Assembly: GCA_013002625.1 (NCBI GenBank)
Contig: JABDJE010000068.1
Location: 1 to 5,543 of the forward strand
Length of the DNA stretch: 5,543 bases
Direction of reading: 5' to 3'
Source of the DNA: Saprospiraceae bacterium
GTDB lineage: Bacteria > Bacteroidota > Bacteroidia > Chitinophagales > Saprospiraceae
A program made the position numbers and the translations under genes. The first letter of the stretch is position 1; each line of letters begins with the position of its first letter. The notes under the pieces were generated by a model. That model made no database searches. It worked only from the letters and a program-made list of their open reading frames with translations, and was not told the DNA's origin. Shown here one piece after another: positions 1-5,543 of this stretch.

Positions 1-796
1 GGTAAATGTTGGACTGACCAATGAATACAAGAACTGTATTTCTAAAAATGTGCTTGGATATATCAAAGGATCAAAATACCCGGATGAATATATAGTATAT
101 ACTGCCCACTGGGATCATATTGGGATAGGTGCCCCTGTAGATGGAGATAGTATATACAATGGCGCTCTGGATAATGCCAGTGGTACAGCGGCTTTATTAG
201 CTATTGCTGAATCTTTTGCGCGATCTGAAACCAAGCCGGAAAGGTCTGTAGTATTTCTATTTGTTACAGCAGAGGAGCAGGGTTTGTTGGGATCTGAGTA
301 TTATGCCAAGAATCCAGTGTTTCCACTTGACCAGACCGTTTGCAATATTAACATAGACGGTGTGAATCCAGCTGGCTTGATGAAGGATTTTACGATCACG
401 GGCATCGGTCATTCCGAAATGGATGAATATGCTAAGAAATTTGCCGAAAAAGAAGGCCGCTATGTTGCTGCAGAGTCCCAACCAGAAAAAGGTTCTTTTT
501 TCAGGTCTGACCATTTTAACTTTGCAAAGGCCGGAGTTCCTGCAATGTATGCGGAAGGTGGTAATGACCATGCAGAAAAGGGCAAAGCCTATGCTAAGGA
601 GTTCAAGGATGATTTTGTAGCACAAAAATATCATGCACCTTCAGATGAGTATGATCCCAAAACCTGGAGATTGGATGGTATGGTTCAGGATGCACAAATA
701 TATTTTAACATCGGATTTGAATTGGCTAATAATCAAGACTGGCCGGAATGGTATGAAGGGTCTGAATTTCAAAGGAAAAAACCTCTAAAAAAATAA
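1..796 (+). CDS. M28-family zinc metallopeptidase (aminopeptidase), 5'-truncated by window
   Basis: This is the C-terminal part of a co-catalytic two-zinc exopeptidase of family M28, which removes N-terminal residues from peptides. The reading frame is open from base 2, so the true start lies upstream; the GTG at 50 is an internal Val codon, not a start. The expected metal and catalytic residues are all visible. They are His in AHWDH (107-109), bridging Asp in ALDNASG (170-172), catalytic Glu plus ligand Glu in TAEEQG (272-277), Asp in NIDG (356-358) and the final His in YHAPSDE (632-634). The conserved SDHFNFAKAGVPA segment is also present. Bacteroidota relatives are usually around 500 residues, with a signal peptide and often a PA domain before the peptidase; about 264 residues are seen here, so roughly half is missing. 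The stop (TAA 794-796) is 1 base from the next ATG, implying co-transcription. Family assignment is firm; peptide specificity is unknown. Confidence 0.93.
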   Translation, partial: VNVGLTNEYKNCISKNVLGYIKGSKYPDEYIVYTAHWDHIGIGAPVDGDSIYNGALDNASGTAALLAIAESFARSETKPERSVVFLFVTAEEQGLLGSEYYAKNPVFPLDQTVCNINIDGVNPAGLMKDFTITGIGHSEMDEYAKKFAEKEGRYVAAESQPEKGSFFRSDHFNFAKAGVPAMYAEGGNDHAEKGKAYAKEFKDDFVAQKYHAPSDEYDPKTWRLDGMVQDAQIYFNIGFELANNQDWPEWYEGSEFQRKKPLKK

Positions 797-797
797 T

Positions 798-1223
798 ATG
801 GCGACCATACAACCTTTTCACCTTGCAATTCCCGTTGACGATGTGCCAAAGGCACGCGCATTTTATAGAGATATACTGGAATGTAAGGAAGGGCGTTCAG
901 ATGAGAAGTGGGTGGATTTCGATTTTTTTGGACATCAACTGGTGATCCATTACAAACCATCCGATGGTAGAAGCAATGTGCACGAAAATAAAGTTGACGG
1001 TCATGATGTTCCTGTTCCGCATTTTGGTGTTGTGCTGAAATGGGAGGACTGGCAAACATTGGCTCAAAAGTTAAAAGCGTATGAAGTTGAATTTGCCATT
1101 GAACCCTATGTCAGATTTGAAGGGCAGGTTGGTGAACAAGCCACGATGTTCTTCTACGATCCCTGTGGCAACGCTCTTGAGTTCAAAGCATTTAAAGATA
1201 TAAATCAGTTATTTGCAAAATAA
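798..1223 (+). CDS. VOC-family (glyoxalase/bleomycin-resistance fold) protein
   Basis: This is a 141-residue cytoplasmic protein of the vicinal oxygen chelate superfamily, the usual length for a single chain carrying two beta-alpha-beta-beta-beta modules. Module 1 opens with FHLAIPVDDVPKARAFY (residues 7-23), the classic VOC start. Module 2 opens at PHFGVVL (74-80) and ends with FYDPCGNALEFK (119-130), the standard C-terminal signature. Probable metal ligands by position are His8, His75 and Glu128, with His51 (in LVIHY) where glyoxalase I has its second ligand. The site therefore looks intact, with His in place of the Glu of GloA. There is no signal peptide. The ATG follows the peptidase stop by one base, and no clear Shine-Dalgarno is seen. 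VOC proteins include glyoxalases, dioxygenases, fosfomycin/bleomycin resistance proteins and isomerases; the sequence does not pick one. The following reductase gene makes a role in electrophile or aldehyde handling plausible, but this is inference. Confidence 0.9.
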   Translation: MATIQPFHLAIPVDDVPKARAFYRDILECKEGRSDEKWVDFDFFGHQLVIHYKPSDGRSNVHENKVDGHDVPVPHFGVVLKWEDWQTLAQKLKAYEVEFAIEPYVRFEGQVGEQATMFFYDPCGNALEFKAFKDINQLFAK

Positions 1224-1235
1224 ATAAGATCGCAC

Positions 1236-2249
1236 ATGAAAGGAATATACCTCACCAAATATGGTCGTGCTGAAGAAGCATTTGAAATCCGAGAAATTGA
1301 AAAACCCAAACCAGGCCCCAATGAGGTCTTGATTAAAGTAGAATGCTTTGGGTTAAATTTTGCCGATGTCATTGCAAGAAGAGGCTTGTATCCTGATGCA
1401 CCGAAGAATCCTGCACTTTTGGGTTATGATGTAGCAGGAACTGTGGAAGCATGGGGTTCAGATGTCCATGATTTTGAAATAGGAGATCGCGTTGCCGCAT
1501 TGACAAGATTTGGAGGATATGCAGAGTATGCTGTAACCATGCAGGAAGGTGTTGCTAAAATTCCAGAAAACTTTGACATGGATTTGTCAACAGCCTTGGC
1601 GACTCAGGCTTGTACTGCCTTTTATTGTGCAGAAGATTGTGTGACCTTACACAAGGGCGACAATGTTCTTATTCATGCAGCTGCGGGTGGTGTAGGCACG
1701 ATCCTCGTCCAGATAGCTAAGCATAGGGGATGTACGGTTTTTGGTACGGCCTCCTCTGGTAAACAGGATTATTTGAAATCGTTGGGTGTTGATTACCCGA
1801 TCGACTATACAAAAGAAGATTTTTCAGGGCGTATAAAGGAAATACTGGGCGGCAACAAGTTGGATGTTGTGTTTGACAGCATTGGAGGAAAGACATTTAA
1901 ACAAAGCTACAAGCTCTTGCAACCGGGAGGTGCTATGGTCAACTTTGGGGCTGCTTCTCAGTTAAATGGTGGTAAAATAGCGGCGATTGGAATGGCAATC
2001 AACTTTGGATTCTATTCACCGATCCAATTATTGATGTCATCGAAGTCATTGAATGCTGTAAATATGCTAAGGATTGCAGATTATAAGCCGCGCGTATTTA
2101 AAGAGGTATTCACCGGTGTGATGGAAATGGTAAAAACTGGTGTTATCAATCCCCATATTGCACAGAAATTCAAAGCCGATCAAATTGCTGAAGCACATGC
2201 ATTATTGGAGTCTAGAAAGTCAGTAGGCAAGGTAGTTGTGCGCTGGTAG
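1236..2249 (+). CDS. Zinc-independent medium-chain reductase (NADPH:quinone oxidoreductase / VAT-1-like)
   Basis: This 337-residue protein belongs to the medium-chain dehydrogenase/reductase superfamily. It has an N-terminal GroES-like domain (about residues 1-125), with GLNFADVIARRGLYP at 39-53 and GYDVAGTVEAWG at 63-74, then a Rossmann domain (about 130-265) with the nucleotide-binding motif AAAGGVG at 148-154. FGTASSGK (169-176) sits where NADPH-preferring quinone reductases contact the cofactor phosphate. The Cys/His/Glu ligands of zinc alcohol dehydrogenases and the structural-zinc Cys cluster are absent, so it should reduce quinones, enones or other activated double bonds with NADPH rather than oxidise alcohols. 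NFADVIARRGLY, the PIDY motif (188-191) and the C-terminal INPHI...VGKVVV pattern resemble the VAT-1/quinone oxidoreductase subgroup. The start lies 12 bases after the VOC stop, with an A-rich leader and no strong RBS. It is likely the third gene of the operon. Its substrate is unknown. Confidence 0.9.
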   Translation: MKGIYLTKYGRAEEAFEIREIEKPKPGPNEVLIKVECFGLNFADVIARRGLYPDAPKNPALLGYDVAGTVEAWGSDVHDFEIGDRVAALTRFGGYAEYAVTMQEGVAKIPENFDMDLSTALATQACTAFYCAEDCVTLHKGDNVLIHAAAGGVGTILVQIAKHRGCTVFGTASSGKQDYLKSLGVDYPIDYTKEDFSGRIKEILGGNKLDVVFDSIGGKTFKQSYKLLQPGGAMVNFGAASQLNGGKIAAIGMAINFGFYSPIQLLMSSKSLNAVNMLRIADYKPRVFKEVFTGVMEMVKTGVINPHIAQKFKADQIAEAHALLESRKSVGKVVVRW

Positions 2250-2305
2250 ACTCTGTGTGAGATCGATAAATGTATTATATTGCATTACTTTAAAAATTGA
2301 AATAA

Positions 2306-2794
2306 ATGAAATTAATTAATGGTATAGCATTCTTGATGATATTGTTTGTGGTTGCATGTAATAATGCACCTGACAGACCTGATCCAATTCTTGATCCTGC
2401 TACAACTCCGACAACAACGACAACAACAAGTTCAACGATACCTCCAGCAACAACAGCTGGAACAAATTCTAATGTTCCTCATTACATTTGTCCAAATAAT
2501 TGCGCTGGTGGTGGCGGTCCAGCTGCCGGGCCTTGTCCGGTTTGTGGATCAACAATGACCCATAATGCAGCTTTTCATAATCAACCAGCTGCAAATACGC
2601 AAACGACACCTCCTCCTCCAGGTACAAATACACCGGTTCCTACAACGCCTCCATCAGGAGGTGAGCCAGCACAAAACGCTAATGGTGTATGGCATTACAC
2701 CTGTAACAATGGCTGCCCTGGTGGTGCCGGAAGTGCCATCGCGTGTGCCACTTGTGGTACGACATTGGTTCATAATACCCTATATCACCAATAG
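2306..2794 (+). CDS. Lipoprotein with two Cys/His zinc-ribbon-like modules, function unknown
   Basis: This is a 162-residue exported lipoprotein of unknown function. A short signal peptide (MKLINGIAFLMILFVVA) ends in a VVAC lipobox, so Cys18 should be lipidated. A low-complexity Thr/Pro linker (residues 27-58) follows, then a Cys/His module (59-91), a second Pro/Thr linker (92-129) and another copy of the module (130-161) at the extreme C-terminus. Each module reads H-Y-x-C-x3-C-x-G-G-x-G, then C-x2-C-G-x2-[ML]-x-H-N-x2-[FY]-H. Four Cys plus two or three His per module look like a structural or sensory metal site. The CP...CPVCGSTM part of module 1 recalls the short heavy-metal-binding domain (YTCPMHP...CPKCGM) of copper/silver efflux proteins, but the spacing differs. 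The start follows an A-rich leader. The 56-base gap upstream holds no clear terminator, so read-through from the reductase is possible; a terminator follows the gene. Export and lipidation are well supported, metal binding is inferred. Confidence 0.85.
   Translation: MKLINGIAFLMILFVVACNNAPDRPDPILDPATTPTTTTTTSSTIPPATTAGTNSNVPHYICPNNCAGGGGPAAGPCPVCGSTMTHNAAFHNQPAANTQTTPPPPGTNTPVPTTPPSGGEPAQNANGVWHYTCNNGCPGGAGSAIACATCGTTLVHNTLYHQ
2411..2428 (+). repeat. ACA-type trinucleotide tract coding for six Thr
   Basis: Six consecutive ACA/ACG codons encode Thr36-Thr41 in the first linker of the lipoprotein, with further Thr codons on both sides. The single ACG interruption should dampen slippage. In-frame length change here would only alter linker length. 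Confidence 0.6.
2480..2578 (+). repeat. Cys/His module, copy 1 of 2 (coding repeat)
   Basis: This stretch encodes lipoprotein residues 59-91. Possible ligands are His59, Cys62, Cys66, Cys77, Cys80, His86 and His91. The loop between the two Cys pairs is Gly-rich (CAGGGGPAAGPC) and one residue longer than in copy 2. The two copies are clearly related at the protein level but diverged in DNA, so the duplication is not recent. Confidence 0.8.
2693..2788 (+). repeat. Cys/His module, copy 2 of 2 (coding repeat)
   Basis: This stretch encodes lipoprotein residues 130-161. Possible ligands are His130, Cys133, Cys137, Cys147, Cys150, His156 and His161, matching copy 1 position for position except for one deleted residue between the Cys pairs. 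It is preceded by AQNANGVW and lies at the C-terminus with only one Gln after the last His. Confidence 0.8.
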
Positions 2795-2826
2795 GATAGA
2801 AACAATAATATAACGCTTATCTTAAA

Positions 2827-2862
2827 ATATGCCTCTTTAGTCTGAATGCTAGAGAGGCATAT
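2827..2862 (+). terminator. Probable Rho-independent terminator after the lipoprotein gene
   Basis: This is a long inverted repeat 32 bases after the lipoprotein stop. The arm ATATGCCTCT (2827-2836) pairs perfectly with AGAGGCATAT (2853-2862). The stem extends inward through TTAG/CTAG with one T-G wobble to 14 pairs, closing an 8-base loop (2841-2848). The tail CTATTTCAT is only moderately T-rich, so termination may be imperfect. The position at the end of one block and before a promoter fits a terminator better than a protein-binding site. Confidence 0.75.
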
Positions 2863-2894
2863 CTATTTCATAATATTAGGGAGATAATCAATTG

Positions 2895-2902
2895 TACATT
2901 TG
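2895..2902 (+). promoter_or_regulatory. Bacteroidota -7 promoter element (TACATTTG) for the TonB receptor operon
   Basis: TACATTTG is an exact match to TAnnTTTG, the -7 element read by the Bacteroidota primary sigma factor. It lies after the terminator and 59 bases before the chosen receptor start, which would give a leader of about 50-55 bases. No convincing -33 TTTG/TTG box lies at the usual spacing; the nearest candidate, TTTC at 2866-2869, is about 25 bases upstream. This could mean weaker or activator-assisted expression. Confidence 0.55.
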
Positions 2903-2922
2903 ACCGTTGATTAGATGAACAC

Positions 2923-2948
2923 TTCATTCTGATTTATGTTAGAATGGA
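2923..2948 (+). promoter_or_regulatory. Possible leader hairpin upstream of the TonB receptor gene
   Basis: TTCATTCT (2923-2930) can pair with AGAATGGA (2941-2948), with one T-G pair, around a 10-base loop, ending 13 bases before the receptor ATG. The same TTCAT can instead pair with ATGAA (2915-2919) around a 3-base loop, so the two folds exclude each other. The stems are short and AT-rich, and chance is a serious alternative. Confidence 0.25.
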
Positions 2949-2961
2949 CTATAACCCAGTT

Positions 2962-5334
2962 ATGAAAAAACTACTTCTTAATCTATTCTTGTGTTTCGGC
3001 TTATTGCTCCAAATTCAGGCACAAGAGAAAGTTACGCTTAACGGCTATATTAAAGATGCCAGCACAGGGGAGACCCTCATCGGTGCGACTGCATTTATCA
3101 CTGAACTTGGTGTCGGTGCGACCAGCAATGAATATGGATTTTATGCGGTTACTGTTGCCCCAGGTGAATATACCGTAGAGTATGCCTATTTAGGATTTCA
3201 ATCTCAGGTGATAAAAGTTGATTTACGTACCAACCAAAGTGTGGATGTTGAACTGTATGAACAGGCCACACAAATCGAAGAAATTGTAATCACCTCAGAA
3301 CCGGAAGACGAACAGGTTACAAATATTGAAATGAGCGTCAATAAACTTGACATTTCAACAATTCAAAAAATGCCAACCCTTCTGGGTGAAGTTGAAATTA
3401 TACGAAGTATACAATTGCTCCCAGGTGTATCGACAGTCGGTGAAGGAGCGACAGGATTTAATGTGCGTGGTGGTTCTATTGATCAGAATCTCGTTCTCCT
3501 GGATGAAGCGCCTGTTTACAATTCTTCTCACCTCTTCGGTTTCTTTTCAGTTTTCAATCCCGACGCCGTAAAAGATGTTAAACTATTTAAAGGCGGCATT
3601 CCTTCAAGATATGGCGGCAGGTTGTCTTCTATTCTTGATGTTCGAATGAAAGAAGGAAACACCAAAAAATTTGCACTAAATGGAGGTGTTGGGCTGATAT
3701 TCAGCAGACTGGCTGTTGAAGCACCAATTATTAAAGACAAAATGTCCTTTATAATTGCTGGTAGGCGATCTTATATAGATGTATTGGCTGCTCCTTTTCT
3801 GAACGAAGATCAAAGTGATTCCAGGCTATACTTCTACGACCTGACATTAAAAACCAATTACAAGATCAACTCCAAGGATAGAATATTTTTATCGGCTTAT
3901 CTGGGAAGAGATAAATTTGTGTTTGGAGATGACGCTGGTTTCTCGTGGGGAAATCAAACTGCTACACTCAGATGGAATCATCTCTTCAGCGAAAAATTAT
4001 TTGCCAACGTTACGACCTATTTCAGTGACTACGATTATAAGCTCAGCTTTGGTGATGACAGCGCCAACCGATTTGATTGGGATGCGCGTATAAGAAATTA
4101 CAGCATTAAACCTGAATTTACCTTATTCCTAAACCCTAAGAACTTAATAAGATTTGGTGGCCAATCGATCATATATCAATTTGAACCTGGACGCGCTGTC
4201 GGCGTAAGTGAGGGAGAGGTGAGAGATATCAGTATCGATGACAAATACGCTATTGAAAGTGCGGTATATATTGAAAATGAACAGGATATATCCGATAAAA
4301 TAAAAATTAATTATGGATTGCGGTGGTCCTATTTCAATTACACCGGGGAAGGTCGCGCTTACACTTACGGCGATGCTCCAGCTGGATTCCGAAAACCAGT
4401 TGAGTCTTTCGAATCTTTTGATCAATGGGAGTCAATTCAAACCTATAATAATTTAGAACCACGGTTTTCCATTAAATACCAATTGAATACGTCAAGTTCT
4501 ATAAAGGCCAGTTACAACAGAATGGCACAATATATTCACCTTGTCTCAAATACTACAGCTTCAACACCAGTTGATATATGGACACCAAGCACCAATAATA
4601 TAAAGCCTCAAATTGCTGATCAGGTGGCACTAGGTTACTTCCAGAACTTTAAGAAAAATACCTATGAGTTTTCAGGTGAAGTCTATTACAAGAAAATGGA
4701 CAATCTGGTAGATTACATTGACGCTGCAGATATATTATTAAATGAATTCCTGGAAGGAGATTTATTAACCGGAATAGGGCGAGCTTACGGATTAGAGTTA
4801 ATGCTTAAGAAAAACAAGGGAGATTTTACCGGTTGGATCAGTTATACATTGGCCAGAACAGAACGACAGGTAAATGGTATTAATGGGAATGAATGGTATC
4901 CGTCAAGATTTGACCAAACCCATAACTTCAGTTTCTCTGGATTTTATGACCTATCAAAACGATGGTCATTAAGTTCAACTGTATCTGTTATTTCGGGTAC
5001 ACCTGCAACTTTCCCGACCAACAGATATGAACAACAGGGATATATCGTTCCGCATAATGCTTTCAATACGCGTAATAATGTAAGAATACCTTTGTATTAT
5101 CGCTGGGATATCGGAGCTACATTAAAAGGAAAGGAGCGTCCTGATAAGAAATGGTCTGGTGAATGGGAGTTCTCTGTATACAATGTTCTGAACAGACGTA
5201 ATCCATTTTCAATTTTCTTCAGACAAGCCAATGAGCGTGCTCTAGCTGGCCAGCCAATAGCCACAGAAGCTGTCAGGTTATCGGTCATTGGTAATTTTAT
5301 TCCATCAGTTTCCTACAACTTCAAATTTAATTAA
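2962..5334 (+). CDS. TonB-dependent outer-membrane receptor with carboxypeptidase-like N-terminal domain
   Basis: This 790-residue outer-membrane transporter imports a ligand using energy from TonB/ExbBD, whose genes are not in this window. The ATG at 2962 is chosen over the in-frame ATG at 2944 because it puts MKK directly before the hydrophobic stretch, giving a normal signal peptide cleaved after about Ala20 (QIQA|QEK). Residues 24-100 form a CarboxypepD_reg-like beta-sandwich (NGYIKDASTGETLIGA, NEYGFYAV, PGEYTVEYAYLGF). A plug follows at about 120-227, with LLPGVSTVGEGATGFNVRGG (152-171), a DEAPVYNSSHLFGFFSVFNP segment and GGIPSRYGGRLSS (211-223). The rest is a 22-strand-type barrel rich in alternating aromatics, ending in VSYNFKFN. 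There is no N-terminal secretin/TonB signalling domain (the FecA type), so direct anti-sigma signalling is unlikely. It lacks obvious SusC hallmarks and is partnered by a DUF4249 gene 1 base downstream instead of SusD. The cargo cannot be read from sequence. Confidence 0.93.
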   Translation: MKKLLLNLFLCFGLLLQIQAQEKVTLNGYIKDASTGETLIGATAFITELGVGATSNEYGFYAVTVAPGEYTVEYAYLGFQSQVIKVDLRTNQSVDVELYEQATQIEEIVITSEPEDEQVTNIEMSVNKLDISTIQKMPTLLGEVEIIRSIQLLPGVSTVGEGATGFNVRGGSIDQNLVLLDEAPVYNSSHLFGFFSVFNPDAVKDVKLFKGGIPSRYGGRLSSILDVRMKEGNTKKFALNGGVGLIFSRLAVEAPIIKDKMSFIIAGRRSYIDVLAAPFLNEDQSDSRLYFYDLTLKTNYKINSKDRIFLSAYLGRDKFVFGDDAGFSWGNQTATLRWNHLFSEKLFANVTTYFSDYDYKLSFGDDSANRFDWDARIRNYSIKPEFTLFLNPKNLIRFGGQSIIYQFEPGRAVGVSEGEVRDISIDDKYAIESAVYIENEQDISDKIKINYGLRWSYFNYTGEGRAYTYGDAPAGFRKPVESFESFDQWESIQTYNNLEPRFSIKYQLNTSSSIKASYNRMAQYIHLVSNTTASTPVDIWTPSTNNIKPQIADQVALGYFQNFKKNTYEFSGEVYYKKMDNLVDYIDAADILLNEFLEGDLLTGIGRAYGLELMLKKNKGDFTGWISYTLARTERQVNGINGNEWYPSRFDQTHNFSFSGFYDLSKRWSLSSTVSVISGTPATFPTNRYEQQGYIVPHNAFNTRNNVRIPLYYRWDIGATLKGKERPDKKWSGEWEFSVYNVLNRRNPFSIFFRQANERALAGQPIATEAVRLSVIGNFIPSVSYNFKFN

Positions 5335-5335
5335 G

Positions 5336-5543
5336 ATGAAAAAGCTTATTTACTTCCTAGGTTTCATTGTCATTTTTGCAGCATGCGAAGATGTTATTGA
5401 TGTTAACTTAGAATCGGGTCCGCCTCAAGTTGTAGTAGACGCGTGGCTTACAAATGAAGAGAAGCCTCAGGAAATAAAACTGACCCTTTCTCAAGACTAT
5501 CTTAATTCGTCTATAGCCGAAGGCATTGACAATGCAGCTGTTC
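5336..5543 (+). CDS. DUF4249-family lipoprotein, 3'-truncated by window
   Basis: These are the first 69 codons of a gene that runs off the window. The product starts MKKLIYFLGFIVIFAAC, a lipoprotein signal with a FAAC lipobox and lipidated Cys17. CEDVIDVNL follows directly, then VVVDAWLTNEE and the QEIKLTLSQDY segment, which is the typical N-terminal signature of DUF4249 proteins of Bacteroidota (full length usually about 270-400 residues). The ATG lies 1 base after the receptor stop (TAAGATG), so the two are almost certainly co-transcribed and probably translationally coupled. By position it plays the part SusD-like lipoproteins play beside SusC, probably as an outer-membrane accessory for ligand capture, but the family has no established biochemical role that I know of. 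The acidic residues right after the Cys (Glu-Asp) are compatible with a surface-export signal in this phylum, which is inference. Confidence 0.88.
   Translation, partial: MKKLIYFLGFIVIFAACEDVIDVNLESGPPQVVVDAWLTNEEKPQEIKLTLSQDYLNSSIAEGIDNAAV

Noticed and set aside
50..52. GTG as the start of the peptidase
   Set aside because: The frame is open to the window edge, and the upstream residues (VNVGLTNEY...) continue naturally into the M28 domain, so this is an internal Val codon.
94..103. Perfect palindrome AGTATATACT
   Set aside because: It is inside the peptidase coding sequence (YIVYT codons) just before the first zinc-ligand His, and is AT-rich enough to arise by chance.
257..634. Antisense reading frame of 125 codons opposite the peptidase
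   Set aside because: It overlaps the catalytic Glu pair through to the last His ligand of the peptidase; its product has no recognisable features and no start context.
2286..2293. TACTTTAA as a -7 promoter for the lipoprotein gene
   Set aside because: It matches the TAnnTTTG consensus only in part, has no -33 partner and lies 12 bases from the ATG; too weak to annotate.
2346..2813. Gln/Leu-rich alternative frames overlapping the lipoprotein
   Set aside because: They are frame-shifted readings of the ACA/CCA-rich linker; the lipobox and Cys/His repeats lie in the other frame.
4144..4425. Antisense reading frame of 93 codons within the receptor gene
   Set aside because: It lies wholly opposite strong barrel-coding sequence, shows no recognisable domain or leader, and fits a chance open frame.
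1..5543. CRISPR array, tRNA/rRNA, insertion sequence, toxin-antitoxin or phage-defence genes
   Set aside because: I saw no spaced direct repeats, cloverleaf-like sequence, transposase or terminal inverted repeats, and every large open frame is accounted for by the six genes listed.

Overview
The window comes from a bacterium of the phylum Bacteroidota, probably a marine or environmental Cytophagia/Flavobacteriia/Saprospiria-type lineage. The evidence is the gene content: a TonB-dependent receptor with an N-terminal carboxypeptidase-like domain followed directly by a DUF4249 lipoprotein, a pairing I know only from this phylum. AT-rich DNA, mostly A-rich leaders without clear Shine-Dalgarno sequences, and a perfect match to the Bacteroidota -7 promoter element (TAnnTTTG) fit the same assignment. 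The genus cannot be named from the sequence. All genes are on the + strand, coding is dense, and there is no RNA gene, CRISPR array, insertion sequence or phage gene.

Left block (1-2249): three tightly packed genes, probably one transcript. These are the C-terminal part of an M28-family zinc aminopeptidase (5' end outside the window), a small vicinal-oxygen-chelate (glyoxalase-fold) protein starting 1 base after the peptidase stop, and a zinc-free medium-chain reductase of the quinone oxidoreductase/VAT-1 type 12 bases further on. The last two are of the general kinds that handle reactive carbonyls or enones, but no substrate can be read from the sequence.

Middle (2306-2794): a small lipoprotein with two copies of a compact Cys4/His2-type module joined by Thr/Pro-rich linkers. 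I know of no assigned function for it. It is the least explained gene here and the best candidate for something undescribed. A strong hairpin at 2827-2862 ends this transcription block.

Right block (2863-5543): a leader with a perfect -7 promoter element and possible small alternative hairpins, then a 790-residue TonB-dependent outer-membrane receptor, then (after 1 base) the start of a DUF4249 lipoprotein cut off by the window end. The pair should form an outer-membrane uptake system analogous to SusCD, with unknown cargo. The window therefore shows two separate transcription units divided by the terminator.
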